Positions 9,746-20,228 of a stretch of 64,000 nucleotides of DNA are shown here, piece by piece. Under the pieces are notes generated by a model. That model was not told where the DNA came from, ran no database searches, and saw nothing but the letters and a program-made list of their open reading frames with translations. How positions within the stretch are numbered: position 1 is the stretch's first letter; each line of letters begins with the position of its first letter. The stretch spans positions 1-64,000 of the forward strand of contig JAFQRY010000012.1 in the NCBI GenBank assembly GCA_017409845.1, in the 5' to 3' direction. The position numbers were made by a program, and so were the translations under genes. The DNA comes from Clostridia bacterium (lineage in GTDB: Bacteria > Bacillota > Clostridia > Oscillospirales > Acutalibacteraceae).

Positions 9746-12700
9746 ATGAAATTAACAAAAAGGTTAGTTGCTGTTGCATTAGCGATACTGATGATTTTTG
9801 GTTCGTTTTCAGCTGCGTTGACTGCAAGTGCTGCAGATGACGGAAAAACACTGAAAATTACAACCAGATTTTTCAGAAACGTTAACGGCGTATGGACCGT
9901 AACAGACAAAGTAGCCGCAGGCGAAGATGTCAAGCTCGGTGTTTATCTTGATACCGATTATCTTGCAGGCGACGGCAGTCTTCTGCTCTACTATAACAGT
10001 AATTTCTTTGAAGAATCATTTGATTCATATGAGCAGACACTTACAGTAGGCGATTATTACGGAACAGGAACAGCATACGATATAGCAGGCAGCTTCTATA
10101 TCGGCTCTGATTCACAGGCAGGAACAATCAGCAACGGCATGAAGAATGCAGGTAAAGTTACCGAAGCATATCTTGCCGACCACGAGCCTATTTCCATTAC
10201 TTATAAGTATGGCGAATCAGCAACTGCAAAGCAGTTTGACGGGGAAAAGCTTTTCTGTGAAATTCCCTTTAAGGTAAAGGAAACTCCTGCAGCAGCAGAA
10301 GGTCTTGCAGAGGCACTTGAGTCCACTGCAGCATCAACAACCTTCCAGCGCGGCAGAATCGATATTCCCAAGTCACTTGACGGTTATACCGGCACAAACT
10401 GTGACCGTATGTATAACTGGGATGCAACACTTATTTTCGAAGAAGAACCCGTTTCACTTTACGCAAATCCCGTTTTGGTAACCTTCAATGCCAACGGCGG
10501 TAAATTTGCCGTAGCAACGGACACTTCAACAAAATATGTTGCAAACCTTTATTCGGAAGGTGAAGCAGGCGAGGCAATCGGTAAGGTTATTACAACCGAT
10601 CCTTCACTTGTTGATTCAGGCAAAGCAGTTCTCGAAGTTCTTCCCGAGCCCAAAAAAGACGGTTATACCTTCAAGGGCTGGAAGGTCAGCGGTGCAGACG
10701 ATACAACAGCATCTGAAGTAGCAGCTTATCCCTCAGCAGATACAGAATTCGTAGCTGTCTGGGAAAAGGATGATTCCGCAGGCGACAAGCTCCATTTCAG
10801 AACAGAAATTTACAGACTTGATGAAGAGACCGGCGAATGGGTATATACCGAAAAGGTTAAGCCCGGCGAAGAAGTTAAGGCAAGACTTTTCATCGACACA
10901 GATTATAACGCAGGTCAGGCTCAGGTGCTTCTTTTCTACAACAACGACTTCTTTGAAGACGATTATGCAGAAGGCTCACCCGAGGCTCTCAAAATGAACC
11001 CCAGCGAAACAGGTCCGGCAGCTCAGTACAGACTTACCGGTAATGTTACAAAACCCGCAGCATCAGACGGTAACATCGAAGAGCTCAAGATGTTCGGTTA
11101 TCTCGATGATGCATATCTCAAGGCAAATACTCCCATTATTGCAACCATCAAGTTCCCCACAGGTGCAAAGTGCCAGGTATTCAGCGGTGACGAATGGGTT
11201 GCAGAATTTGACCTCAGAGTCAAGAAGAACGCAGTCGGCACAGGTGACTTCATCGTTTATGAAGAGGCCATTGCCAACACAACAGACGGCTATTGGGCAT
11301 ATACCTCAGTTGCAAGACAGTCTGAAAACAGCGAATATGCAATGTATGCCGAAAACATGAGCCAGTGGGATGCTGATGTAACACTCGAAAGCCATCCCGT
11401 AAGCATTTACAACACAATCACCTTCGATTCAAACGGCGGTGTATTCGCAGCAGATAACACCGAAAAATATGTTATCGAAGGCACCGTAGGCGCAGCTGTT
11501 GATTACTCAACAATTCCTGAAGTAACCAAGGACGGCTGGACCTTCGTAGGTTGGGTAGATGCATCAATCGAAAATCCCGTTTATGATAACGAGAAGCCCG
11601 CAGAAGACGATGTTCTTACTGTTGACGAGCTTCCCTCAACAATGGTTTACAATTCAGATAACCAGGCTGAAACAGCACTTGTTTACAATGCATACTGGGT
11701 AAACGAAGTTGATATTACATTTGCTAAGATCAACCCCGTAACCGAAGAAACAGAAATCATTGAAACAATTACCGTAACAGCAGGTGATCCCTTCGTTGCT
11801 CCCGAAGAGCCCGTTATTGACGGTTACCGCTTCGTTAAATGGACAACAGAGTGGGATGATGAAAACAATGTTCTTGGTGCACTCACAGGTCTTCCCGAGA
11901 AGTATCCTCTTGCTGCTACAACATATTATGCAGTATTCAGCACCACTGAATATCCCGTAAACTACTATGTTCTCAATGCAGATATTGAGAATCCCACAAT
12001 TGACGACTTCAAGCATGTAGGTAATGTAAATGCTGAATACGGTTCGGTAATTCCTGCAGTTCCCAACGGCTATAACGCTCCCGAAGGCTATGTTCTTTCA
12101 GTAGCTTATACAGATGTTGTTTATGCAGACCAGATCGTATTTGCAGATGCAAACAAGTTTATCTCAGGCACAACAATGCCCGCAAACGCAGTCAACCTCT
12201 ACTTCAAGATTGAAAGAGGCGAATTTGAAGCAGTCTTCAATTCAAATGACGGTGCATGGGCAGACGGCGAAACCAGCAAGACTGTTCTCGCTGTTTACGG
12301 CGAAGAAATCGCTCTTCCCGAAGAACCCGTTCGCGAAGGTTATGTATTCGCAGGCTGGGAACCCTCAGTTTCAACCATGGACTCAGAAGGCAAGACCTTC
12401 GAAGCAGCATGGGCACTCGATGAATTCACCGTAACATACTATGTTGACGGTGCTGAATACGAAGCATATGATGTAGAATACACAGACGTTATGGAAGTTC
12501 CTGCTGACCCCTATAAGGTTGGTTATGAATTCCTCGGCTGGGCAGAAGCAGAAAACTCAACAACAGTTGTTGAAATTCCCGCAACAATGCCTGCAGATGA
12601 TGTAAACTACTATGCAGTATTTGAAGCAATCGAATACACAATTTCGTTTGCTAACACAGGCGACGAGGAATACGAAGCTATTACTCTTCCCTACGGCACA

Positions 12701-15700
12701 GAAATTCCCGAAGTAGCTGATCCCGTTAAGGAAGGCTACACCTTCACAGGCTGGGATAAGGAAATTCCCGCAACAATGCCTGCAGAAGACATGACAATCA
12801 CTGCATCATGGGAAATCAACACCTACACAGTAACATGGGTTGTTGACGGAACAGAAACTCCCGTTGATTATGAATACGGTGCACCCGTTGCCAAGGCTGA
12901 TGATCCTGTCAAGACAGGCTACATCTTCGAAGGCTGGACTCCCGCATTCACAGACGGTCTTACAATGCCTGCTGAAGATCTTACCTTCACAGCAGCATTC
13001 ACAGCAGATACCTTCGATGCAATCTTCAACACAGTAGCTGAAGGCGAAACCCACGACGGTAAGTTCGCAAGCGACGGCTCAACTTCAATCGCTGTTCCCA
13101 CAGTATTCAATGAAGAAATCGTTGCTCCCGCAGAAGTTCCCGTAAGAACAGGTTACACCTTCGCAGGCTGGGATCCCATCGTTGGCGTTATGGATGAAGA
13201 GGGCAAGACATACACAGCAGTATGGACTCCCAACGCAAACACAGAGTATAAAGTTGAATTCTATTCAATGAATACAGAAGGCGGCTATGAGCTCACCGAT
13301 ACTCAGACTCTCACAGGCGAATCCGATTCAGTTATCAAGCTTGTTGTAAGTGCTCCCAAGAACTACACAATCAACAAGGATGAAAGCACATATGATGACG
13401 ATGTAACAATCGCTCCCGACGGTTCAACAGTTGTTACCGTTTACTTTGACAGAGATCTCTTCACAGTAACATTTGATGGCAACAACGGCACAGCAAACGG
13501 CGAAGCAACCGTTTCAAACGAATACCGTTACGGTGCACTTGTGGCAGTTCCCGAGTTCGAAAGAGAAGGCTACACCTTCAACGGCTGGCTTGACGAAAAC
13601 GGTGATCCCGTTGACGTTAACCTCACAGCAATCGAAACCGTAACTTACACAGCAGACTGGAAGATCAATCAGTACACAATCACCTTCGATACCGTTGGCG
13701 GTACTGAAATCGCTCCCATCACTCAGGATTATGCAACAGCAGTTACTGCTCCTGCAAATCCCACAAAGCTCGGCCACGAGTTTGTTGCATGGGATACAGA
13801 AGTTCCTGCAACAATGCCCGCTGAAGATATGACAATCACTGCAGAGTGGAATATCCTTGCATTTGATGCAATCTTCAACGCAGGCGAAGGCAAGTTCGCT
13901 GACGATTCAACAACTGCAACAGTTGAAGATGTAACATTCGGCGAAGCTGTCACAGCACCCGCAGAAGAACCCACCAGAGAAGGCTACACCTTCGACGGCT
14001 GGCTTGATGCAGACGGCAACCCCGTCGGCACAATGGATGCTGAAGGCAAAGAATACTTTGCACAGTGGGATATCAACGAATACACAATCACCTTCGAAAA
14101 CACAGGTGACACAGTAATCGCTCCCATCACTCAGGATTACGCAACAGACGTAACCGCTCCCGCAGATCCCGTTAAGGAAGGCCACACCTTCGCAGGCTGG
14201 GATACAGAAGTTCCCGCAACAATGCCCGCCGGTGACCTTACCATCACCGCAAAGTGGAATGTTAATCCTTATGATGCAACATTCGATGCAGGTGAGGGCA
14301 CATTCTCAACAGGCGATTCAACCGTAACCAATCCCGTTGATTACGGCACCGACATCATCACTCCCGACGAAGCACCTGAAAAGACAGGTTACTCCTTCGC
14401 AGGCTGGGAAGATGAAGACGGCAACGTTTATACCGAAGGCGTGCCCGCAGGCAAGATGGATGCAGACGGCGAAACCTTCACTGCAGTATGGGCACCCAAC
14501 GAAGATACAGAATACAAGGTAGTTGTTAACTACACTGACGCTGCAGCAGGTGCTAAGGCTGATGAGTATCTGTATGTCGGCACAACCGATAACGCAATCG
14601 CTATCGTTGATGCTATCCCCGATCCCGAAGCTGAAAACACCGAATATGTTCTTATGAGCGATCTTGCAGTCAAGGGCTATGTTCTTGATACAGAGGCTGA
14701 AAATGAATTTACCGGCGTTGTTGCAGCAGACGGCTCAACAGTTCTCAATCTCTACTACATTGCAACAAAGGTTACCGCAACCTTCGATGCAAACGGCGGT
14801 AAGTACTATGATGCAACAACCGTCAAGACAGTAGAAATCGACTATAATTCACTCGTTGCTCCCGTTGCACCCGCAGGCTATGATGCTCCCGCTCAGGAAG
14901 GCTATACCTTCGGCGGCTGGCAGGGTCTCAATGATGCAACAAGACTCCAGGCTGACAGAACCTTCCAGGCAATCTGGAATGCAAATCAGTACACCATCAC
15001 ATGGGATACCAACGGTTCCGATGTTGACGGCGGAGAATTCGTACAGACCGATGATTACAAGGCTCTTGTCAACAAGCAGACTTACGCAGTAAGAGAAGGC
15101 TACACCTTCGTTGGCTGGGTAGACGAAAACGGCGCAGCTGTTGAAGTTCCCGACACTATCCCCGCTAAGAATCTTACTCTCATCGCTGATTATGATGTTA
15201 TCAGCTATGATATCATCTGGAATGACGGCACAAAGACAACAACCGAAACCAAGGACTACGGCTCAGCTATTGTTGAACCCGCTTACGAACCCGCTAAGGA
15301 AGGCTACACCTTCACAGGCTGGGCAACCGCAGACGGCAAGACTCCCGCTGAAGTTGCAACAGTTCCCGTTGACGGCGTTGAATTTGAAGCACAGTGGACA
15401 AAGAACAATTACACAGTTAACTACTATGTAATTAATCCCGAAACAGGTGAGTTCGGTGCAGCAGTTGCAACAGCAACAGTTGCTTTTGAAGATCCCATCT
15501 CAACTGTATTCACAGGATATACAGCTCCTGAAGGCTACACACTTGTAGCTATCGCTTACACAGACACAGGCCTCACAGCTCCTCTTGAAGCTGATGCAAA
15601 GATGCCTGCAAACAATGTAAATCTTTATTATGATCTTGCTGCAAACGAATATGAAGCAAAATTCTATCTCGATGCAGAAAAGACAAACCTTTACGATACT

Positions 15701-18700
15701 GTAAAGGCAGATTACAATGCAGTAATCAATGCTCCTGCTGATCCCACCAAGGAAGGCTATGTATTCAAGGGCTGGACTCCCGCTGTTGAAACAATGGATG
15801 AGTTAGGCAAGACCTTCGTTGCAACATGGGAAGCAGATACATTCACCGTAACCTATAAGGCAAACGGCGGTGTATGGGGCGAAGGCGAAGCAATCGAAAC
15901 ATCAAAGGCATTTGATGTAACATTCGGTGCAGCTGTTCCCACAGTTGAGCAGCCTACAAGAACCGGCTACAACTTCAAGGGTTGGGATAAGACCGCTCCC
16001 GCAACAATGCCTGCTGAAGACCTCGTCTTCACAGCACAGTGGGAAATCAAGACTGCTAAGGTAGTCTTCATGGACGGCACAACAACCGTTAAGACTGTAA
16101 GCGGTAACTACGGCGACGCAGTTGAAGCTCCCGCAGATCCCACCAAGACAGGTTACACCTTCACAGGTTGGGATAAGACAGTTCCCGCAACCATCCCCGA
16201 AGCTGATGTAACAATCAATGCTACATGGGCAGTCAACAAGTATGATGTTATCTGGGATGTTGACGGCGTAAAGACAATCGTTAAGGATGTTCCTTACGGC
16301 GAAGCAATCAAGAAGGAAGCTGCTCCCGAAAAGACCGGCTATACCTTCACAGGCTGGAACGGCTACACAGACGGCATGACAATGCCTGCTGAGGACGTAA
16401 CCTTCACAGCTGTATTCGAAGCAAAGACCTACACCGTAACATTCGATGCTAACGGTGGTGCATGGGATAACGGTGATACAACAAAGACTGTTACAGGTGC
16501 ATACGGCTCAGCTCTTCAGGCTCCCGTAGCTCCCGCAAGAACAGGCTACACCTTCCAGACATGGTCACCCTCAGTTCCCACAACAATGCCTGCTGAAAAT
16601 GCAACCTATAAGGCAATCTGGACAACTGCAGGTAAGGTTGACTACACAGTAGAAACCTACTACATGAACACTGAAGGCACATATGACGGTGTTGAGGCTG
16701 TCGTAACCGGCGGTACCGCAACAATCGATGCATATGTAAAGATTCCCGTAGACACAGCTCCCACAGGCTTCACTTATGATGCTGACGAAGCTAACTACAT
16801 TGAAGGCGTTGTTGCCGGCGACGGTTCAACAATCTTCAAGGTATACTACGAGAGAAACACTTATAAGATGACCTTCACCGGTAACGGCGGTACAATCAAC
16901 GGTAACCCCGATAAGGTTGATACCTACTATTACGGTGCACAGGTTGTTGCTCCCACAGCAGTAAGAACAGGCTACGACTTCGCAGGCTGGGATAATGCAG
17001 TTCCCGCAACAATGCCCGCAGAAGATGTAACTCTTAATGCACAGTGGACCGAAGCTGTTTACACAGCAACATTCAAGGCATATCCCGGTGCATTTGCAGA
17101 CGGCGAAACAACTGTAACCGTTGAATATGCATTCGGTGCAGAAATCGCAAAGGCAGCAGATCCCGTTCGTGAAGGCTATGACTTCGCAGGCTGGGAAGGC
17201 TACACAGACGGTATGACAATGGGTTCAGAGGATGTAACCTTCACCGCAACATGGACTGAAGTTTACTACGATGCAGTATTCTATACCGACGAAGCTCTTG
17301 ATGCTGCAACAGCAACAACAATCAATGCACAGTACACCAAGGAATACAACATTCCCATTGATCCCGCTAAGGAAGGCTACACCTTCACAGGCTGGAACAA
17401 GGTAGTTGACGGCGAAGCAACAAATCTTCCCGGTAACCTCGGCGTTGCAGGTTCGGCAAAGGCAATGCCTCTCGGCGGCGAAGAATACTACGCAACATGG
17501 GAAGTAAATGAGTATAACCTCGTTTACCGTGCAAACAACGGCACATACAACGGCGAAGCTAACCTCACCTATAAGGTTGCTTACGGCACAGCTAAGGCTG
17601 ACATGCCCGTTCCTGCAGAGCCCACAAGAGAAGGCTACACCTTCACAGGCTATAATGCAGAGCTTCCCGCAACAATGCCCGCACAGCAGGTTAACCTCCT
17701 TGCTCAGTGGGAAATCAACACCTATGATGCAATCTTTGATGCAGGTGAAGGTGTATTTGAATCCACAGGCGAAACAACAGACAAGGCAGAAGTTACATTT
17801 GAAGATTCAATCTTTGCTCCCGATGAAGCTCCCGTTAAGGAAGGCTACGATTTCGGCGGTTGGGAAGATGCAGACGGCAACGTTTACTATCCCGGCGATG
17901 AAATCGGTCCCATGGGTGCAGACGATGTAACCTTTGAAGCTGTCTGGACAGCTAAGGAAGACACTGCATACACAGTTAACCACTACTACATGGATGCTGA
18001 AGGCACCTATGACAACGCAGAGGTTGTTACCGAAAACCTCGCAGCAGAAACAGATTCAACTGTAACTGCAGCTCAGAAAGATAAGGATAACTTCACATTT
18101 GATGCAGCAGCATCAACAGTTGAAGGTGTTGTTACAGCAGACGGTAATCTCGTTCTTGAGCTCTACTATGTAAGAGAAAAGAACACAGTAACCGTTTATG
18201 ATGAAGAAGGCAATGTTCTTTCAACAGAAGACATTTACTTCGAAGCTCCTCTCAACATCGCAGAACCCACCAAGGAAGGCTATACCTTCGACGGTTGGAA
18301 GGATGCTGAAGGCGATGATGTAACAGTTCCCGCAACAATGCCCGGCGATAAGCTTGACATTTACGAGAGCTGGACACTCAACAGCTATGATGTAACATTC
18401 GATGCTAACACAGGCGCATGGGCAGACGGCGACACAATCAAGACCGTTGCAACAAGCTACGGTGCAGCAATTGTTGCTCCCGCTGACAAACCCGTTAAGG
18501 CAGGTCACACCTTCCTCGGCTGGTTCGATGCAAAGGAAAACGGTAACCCCGTTGCTTCCTACACATCAATGCCTGAGCTTGCAGACGGTGAAACTCTCAC
18601 CTTCTATGCAAGATGGGATGCAAACAAGAATGATTACAAGATCGAGATTTATGAAATGAATCCCGACGGAACAATGCCTACAGAACCCACTTCAATGGTT

Positions 18701-20149
18701 ATCAACAACGCTCTCGTAGGCGAATTCGTTGAAGCTAATGTAAAGGTTCCCGCAGGCTTCACTCTTGATGAAGCAAACAGCGTTCTCGACGGCACTGTTC
18801 CCGCAGAAGGCGAGCTTGTTCTTAAGGTTGTTCTCGTAAGAGCACCTCACAAGTTTACCGCAATCGTTGACGGCAATGTACTCGTTGACGCTAAGGAATA
18901 CTACTTCGACCAGACAGTTGAGCAGATAGCTACTCCCGTTAAGGATGGCTACACCTTCGCAGGTTGGTCAACAACCGAAAACAGCACAACCGTTGATACA
19001 GTTTATCCCGCAAGAATGCCTAACAATGATGTTACCATCTACGGCGTATGGACAGTTAACGGCTACGATGCAATCTTCAACGCAGGCGAAGGTGCATTTG
19101 CAGACGGTTCAAAGACAGAAACCGTTAAGGCTGACTTCGGTCAGAATATCACAGCTCCCACAGAAGAACCTTCAAGAGAAGGCTTCGAGTTCGGCGGCTG
19201 GAAGGATTCACAGGGCAATGTTTATCAGCCCGGTGAGGTTGCAGGCGTAATGGGCAAGGACGGTGCAACATTTGATGCTGTTTGGAACAAGTCCAACTTC
19301 ACAGTAACCTTCTACGGTTATGAAGCACTTGCAGAATCACCCTACAAGTCAGTTAATCCTTCAGTAGTTCTCGGTTCCGCAAACTATGATTTCGGCGAAG
19401 CAATCGCATTCCCCGCAGAGGAAAGCTTCCCCGCAAATGCACAGATTGACGGCGATTACTACACCTTCGTTGGTTGGGCAAAGACTGTAAACGGCACTGT
19501 ACTTTCAAATACAGAGCTTTACACTCAGACAATGCCTGCTGAGGATACCGCATACTACGCAGTTTATGACCGTGTCAAGGTTATGCTTATCCCCAACGAT
19601 GATGCTCAGTATTGGGCAGACAGCAACTCCAACTGCACAACAGTTATCGACAGAGCCGGCGGCACAGTTGATGATTACGATGCAAAGACCAGCACTTGGT
19701 ATGTATACGGTCTCACCGATAAGATGCTTATTGAAACAAGCTTCGCAATGAAGCGTCTTGACACTTATGTTGACGTAAGCGGTGACGGTTACTACGAAGT
19801 TGTTGATTACAAGGCCAAGGAAGGCTCAGTAGGTACCGGTACAGTAATCAACGTTTATGATAACGTAACAGGCGAGCTTGTTGAAAGCTTCTGGATTATC
19901 ATTTACGGCGACCTCAACGGTGACGGTGCTATCACCAACCTTGACTACACAATCGCTCTTGCAGAAGATGCAGGCGAAACAACCTGGAGCCGTAAGATTG
20001 ATACCGAAAACTACGTTCACTATAAGGCAAAGGCTGCCAACGTAAACGGCGACTCAATCTTCAGCGTTACCGACGCTGCTCAGATTAACTACTACGTACT
20101 TGGTACCGTAAGAATTAATCAGGCAACAGGTATAGCTTACAACAAATAA
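9746..20149 (+). CDS. Giant secreted InlB-repeat protein with dockerin-like C-terminus (3467 aa)
   Basis: AAGGAGG lies 7 nt before the ATG. The signal peptide covers about residues 1-29 (MKLTKRLVAVALAILMIF, cut at ASA-AD). The N-terminal module seen once in the preceding protein occurs here twice (about residues 33-235 and 350-560), sharing the pattern VWTVTDKVAAGEDVK / EWVYTEKVKPGEEVK and paired aromatics in YYNSNFFE / FYNNDFFE. About 31 InlB-type units follow, with about five MucBP-like modules (for example YTVNHYYMDAEGTYDN). The shared module starts near residue 3277, then a dockerin-like domain at about 3388-3455 (DLNGDGAITNLD; second loop NVNGDSIFSVTD) and the tail RINQATG. It is secreted; function is unknown. 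The terminator right behind it closes the three-gene block. Confidence 0.9.
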   Translation: MKLTKRLVAVALAILMIFGSFSAALTASAADDGKTLKITTRFFRNVNGVWTVTDKVAAGEDVKLGVYLDTDYLAGDGSLLLYYNSNFFEESFDSYEQTLTVGDYYGTGTAYDIAGSFYIGSDSQAGTISNGMKNAGKVTEAYLADHEPISITYKYGESATAKQFDGEKLFCEIPFKVKETPAAAEGLAEALESTAASTTFQRGRIDIPKSLDGYTGTNCDRMYNWDATLIFEEEPVSLYANPVLVTFNANGGKFAVATDTSTKYVANLYSEGEAGEAIGKVITTDPSLVDSGKAVLEVLPEPKKDGYTFKGWKVSGADDTTASEVAAYPSADTEFVAVWEKDDSAGDKLHFRTEIYRLDEETGEWVYTEKVKPGEEVKARLFIDTDYNAGQAQVLLFYNNDFFEDDYAEGSPEALKMNPSETGPAAQYRLTGNVTKPAASDGNIEELKMFGYLDDAYLKANTPIIATIKFPTGAKCQVFSGDEWVAEFDLRVKKNAVGTGDFIVYEEAIANTTDGYWAYTSVARQSENSEYAMYAENMSQWDADVTLESHPVSIYNTITFDSNGGVFAADNTEKYVIEGTVGAAVDYSTIPEVTKDGWTFVGWVDASIENPVYDNEKPAEDDVLTVDELPSTMVYNSDNQAETALVYNAYWVNEVDITFAKINPVTEETEIIETITVTAGDPFVAPEEPVIDGYRFVKWTTEWDDENNVLGALTGLPEKYPLAATTYYAVFSTTEYPVNYYVLNADIENPTIDDFKHVGNVNAEYGSVIPAVPNGYNAPEGYVLSVAYTDVVYADQIVFADANKFISGTTMPANAVNLYFKIERGEFEAVFNSNDGAWADGETSKTVLAVYGEEIALPEEPVREGYVFAGWEPSVSTMDSEGKTFEAAWALDEFTVTYYVDGAEYEAYDVEYTDVMEVPADPYKVGYEFLGWAEAENSTTVVEIPATMPADDVNYYAVFEAIEYTISFANTGDEEYEAITLPYGTEIPEVADPVKEGYTFTGWDKEIPATMPAEDMTITASWEINTYTVTWVVDGTETPVDYEYGAPVAKADDPVKTGYIFEGWTPAFTDGLTMPAEDLTFTAAFTADTFDAIFNTVAEGETHDGKFASDGSTSIAVPTVFNEEIVAPAEVPVRTGYTFAGWDPIVGVMDEEGKTYTAVWTPNANTEYKVEFYSMNTEGGYELTDTQTLTGESDSVIKLVVSAPKNYTINKDESTYDDDVTIAPDGSTVVTVYFDRDLFTVTFDGNNGTANGEATVSNEYRYGALVAVPEFEREGYTFNGWLDENGDPVDVNLTAIETVTYTADWKINQYTITFDTVGGTEIAPITQDYATAVTAPANPTKLGHEFVAWDTEVPATMPAEDMTITAEWNILAFDAIFNAGEGKFADDSTTATVEDVTFGEAVTAPAEEPTREGYTFDGWLDADGNPVGTMDAEGKEYFAQWDINEYTITFENTGDTVIAPITQDYATDVTAPADPVKEGHTFAGWDTEVPATMPAGDLTITAKWNVNPYDATFDAGEGTFSTGDSTVTNPVDYGTDIITPDEAPEKTGYSFAGWEDEDGNVYTEGVPAGKMDADGETFTAVWAPNEDTEYKVVVNYTDAAAGAKADEYLYVGTTDNAIAIVDAIPDPEAENTEYVLMSDLAVKGYVLDTEAENEFTGVVAADGSTVLNLYYIATKVTATFDANGGKYYDATTVKTVEIDYNSLVAPVAPAGYDAPAQEGYTFGGWQGLNDATRLQADRTFQAIWNANQYTITWDTNGSDVDGGEFVQTDDYKALVNKQTYAVREGYTFVGWVDENGAAVEVPDTIPAKNLTLIADYDVISYDIIWNDGTKTTTETKDYGSAIVEPAYEPAKEGYTFTGWATADGKTPAEVATVPVDGVEFEAQWTKNNYTVNYYVINPETGEFGAAVATATVAFEDPISTVFTGYTAPEGYTLVAIAYTDTGLTAPLEADAKMPANNVNLYYDLAANEYEAKFYLDAEKTNLYDTVKADYNAVINAPADPTKEGYVFKGWTPAVETMDELGKTFVATWEADTFTVTYKANGGVWGEGEAIETSKAFDVTFGAAVPTVEQPTRTGYNFKGWDKTAPATMPAEDLVFTAQWEIKTAKVVFMDGTTTVKTVSGNYGDAVEAPADPTKTGYTFTGWDKTVPATIPEADVTINATWAVNKYDVIWDVDGVKTIVKDVPYGEAIKKEAAPEKTGYTFTGWNGYTDGMTMPAEDVTFTAVFEAKTYTVTFDANGGAWDNGDTTKTVTGAYGSALQAPVAPARTGYTFQTWSPSVPTTMPAENATYKAIWTTAGKVDYTVETYYMNTEGTYDGVEAVVTGGTATIDAYVKIPVDTAPTGFTYDADEANYIEGVVAGDGSTIFKVYYERNTYKMTFTGNGGTINGNPDKVDTYYYGAQVVAPTAVRTGYDFAGWDNAVPATMPAEDVTLNAQWTEAVYTATFKAYPGAFADGETTVTVEYAFGAEIAKAADPVREGYDFAGWEGYTDGMTMGSEDVTFTATWTEVYYDAVFYTDEALDAATATTINAQYTKEYNIPIDPAKEGYTFTGWNKVVDGEATNLPGNLGVAGSAKAMPLGGEEYYATWEVNEYNLVYRANNGTYNGEANLTYKVAYGTAKADMPVPAEPTREGYTFTGYNAELPATMPAQQVNLLAQWEINTYDAIFDAGEGVFESTGETTDKAEVTFEDSIFAPDEAPVKEGYDFGGWEDADGNVYYPGDEIGPMGADDVTFEAVWTAKEDTAYTVNHYYMDAEGTYDNAEVVTENLAAETDSTVTAAQKDKDNFTFDAAASTVEGVVTADGNLVLELYYVREKNTVTVYDEEGNVLSTEDIYFEAPLNIAEPTKEGYTFDGWKDAEGDDVTVPATMPGDKLDIYESWTLNSYDVTFDANTGAWADGDTIKTVATSYGAAIVAPADKPVKAGHTFLGWFDAKENGNPVASYTSMPELADGETLTFYARWDANKNDYKIEIYEMNPDGTMPTEPTSMVINNALVGEFVEANVKVPAGFTLDEANSVLDGTVPAEGELVLKVVLVRAPHKFTAIVDGNVLVDAKEYYFDQTVEQIATPVKDGYTFAGWSTTENSTTVDTVYPARMPNNDVTIYGVWTVNGYDAIFNAGEGAFADGSKTETVKADFGQNITAPTEEPSREGFEFGGWKDSQGNVYQPGEVAGVMGKDGATFDAVWNKSNFTVTFYGYEALAESPYKSVNPSVVLGSANYDFGEAIAFPAEESFPANAQIDGDYYTFVGWAKTVNGTVLSNTELYTQTMPAEDTAYYAVYDRVKVMLIPNDDAQYWADSNSNCTTVIDRAGGTVDDYDAKTSTWYVYGLTDKMLIETSFAMKRLDTYVDVSGDGYYEVVDYKAKEGSVGTGTVINVYDNVTGELVESFWIIIYGDLNGDGAITNLDYTIALAEDAGETTWSRKIDTENYVHYKAKAANVNGDSIFSVTDAAQINYYVLGTVRINQATGIAYNK
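10470..19565 (+). repeat. InlB-type repeat array of giant gene 3 (about 31 units)
   Basis: GYTFxGW-type motifs recur about every 65-110 codons with near-identical DNA around them. The second N-terminal module interrupts the array early (about 10790-11410). Several consecutive units differ mainly in the loop between the strand motif and the VPATMPAED motif. Confidence 0.85.
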
Positions 20150-20162
20150 GCAAAACCCATAA

Positions 20163-20196
20163 AAAACGCCCCTCGGTGCAAACCGGGGGGCGTTTT
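20163..20196 (+). terminator. Strong intrinsic terminator after giant gene 3
   Basis: AAAACGCCCCTCGG pairs with CCGGGGGGCGTTTT over 14 bp (one G-T) around the loop TGCAAA. A- and T-runs flank the GC core, so it can work in both directions. It starts 14 nt after the stop codon. Confidence 0.85.
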
Positions 20197-20228
20197 GACT
20201 GTTGATAAATCAACGAAGTGATTGCAGA

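Noticed and set aside
1-20149. CRISPR array suspected from dense regular repeats
   Set aside because: The repeats are in-frame protein repeats with degenerate copies, not identical short repeats with unique spacers.
2483-20149. Sortase (LPXTG) or GW-module anchoring of the giant proteins
   Set aside because: The C-termini show no LPXTG motif, hydrophobic tail or GW modules; they end in the dockerin-like domain and a short polar tail.
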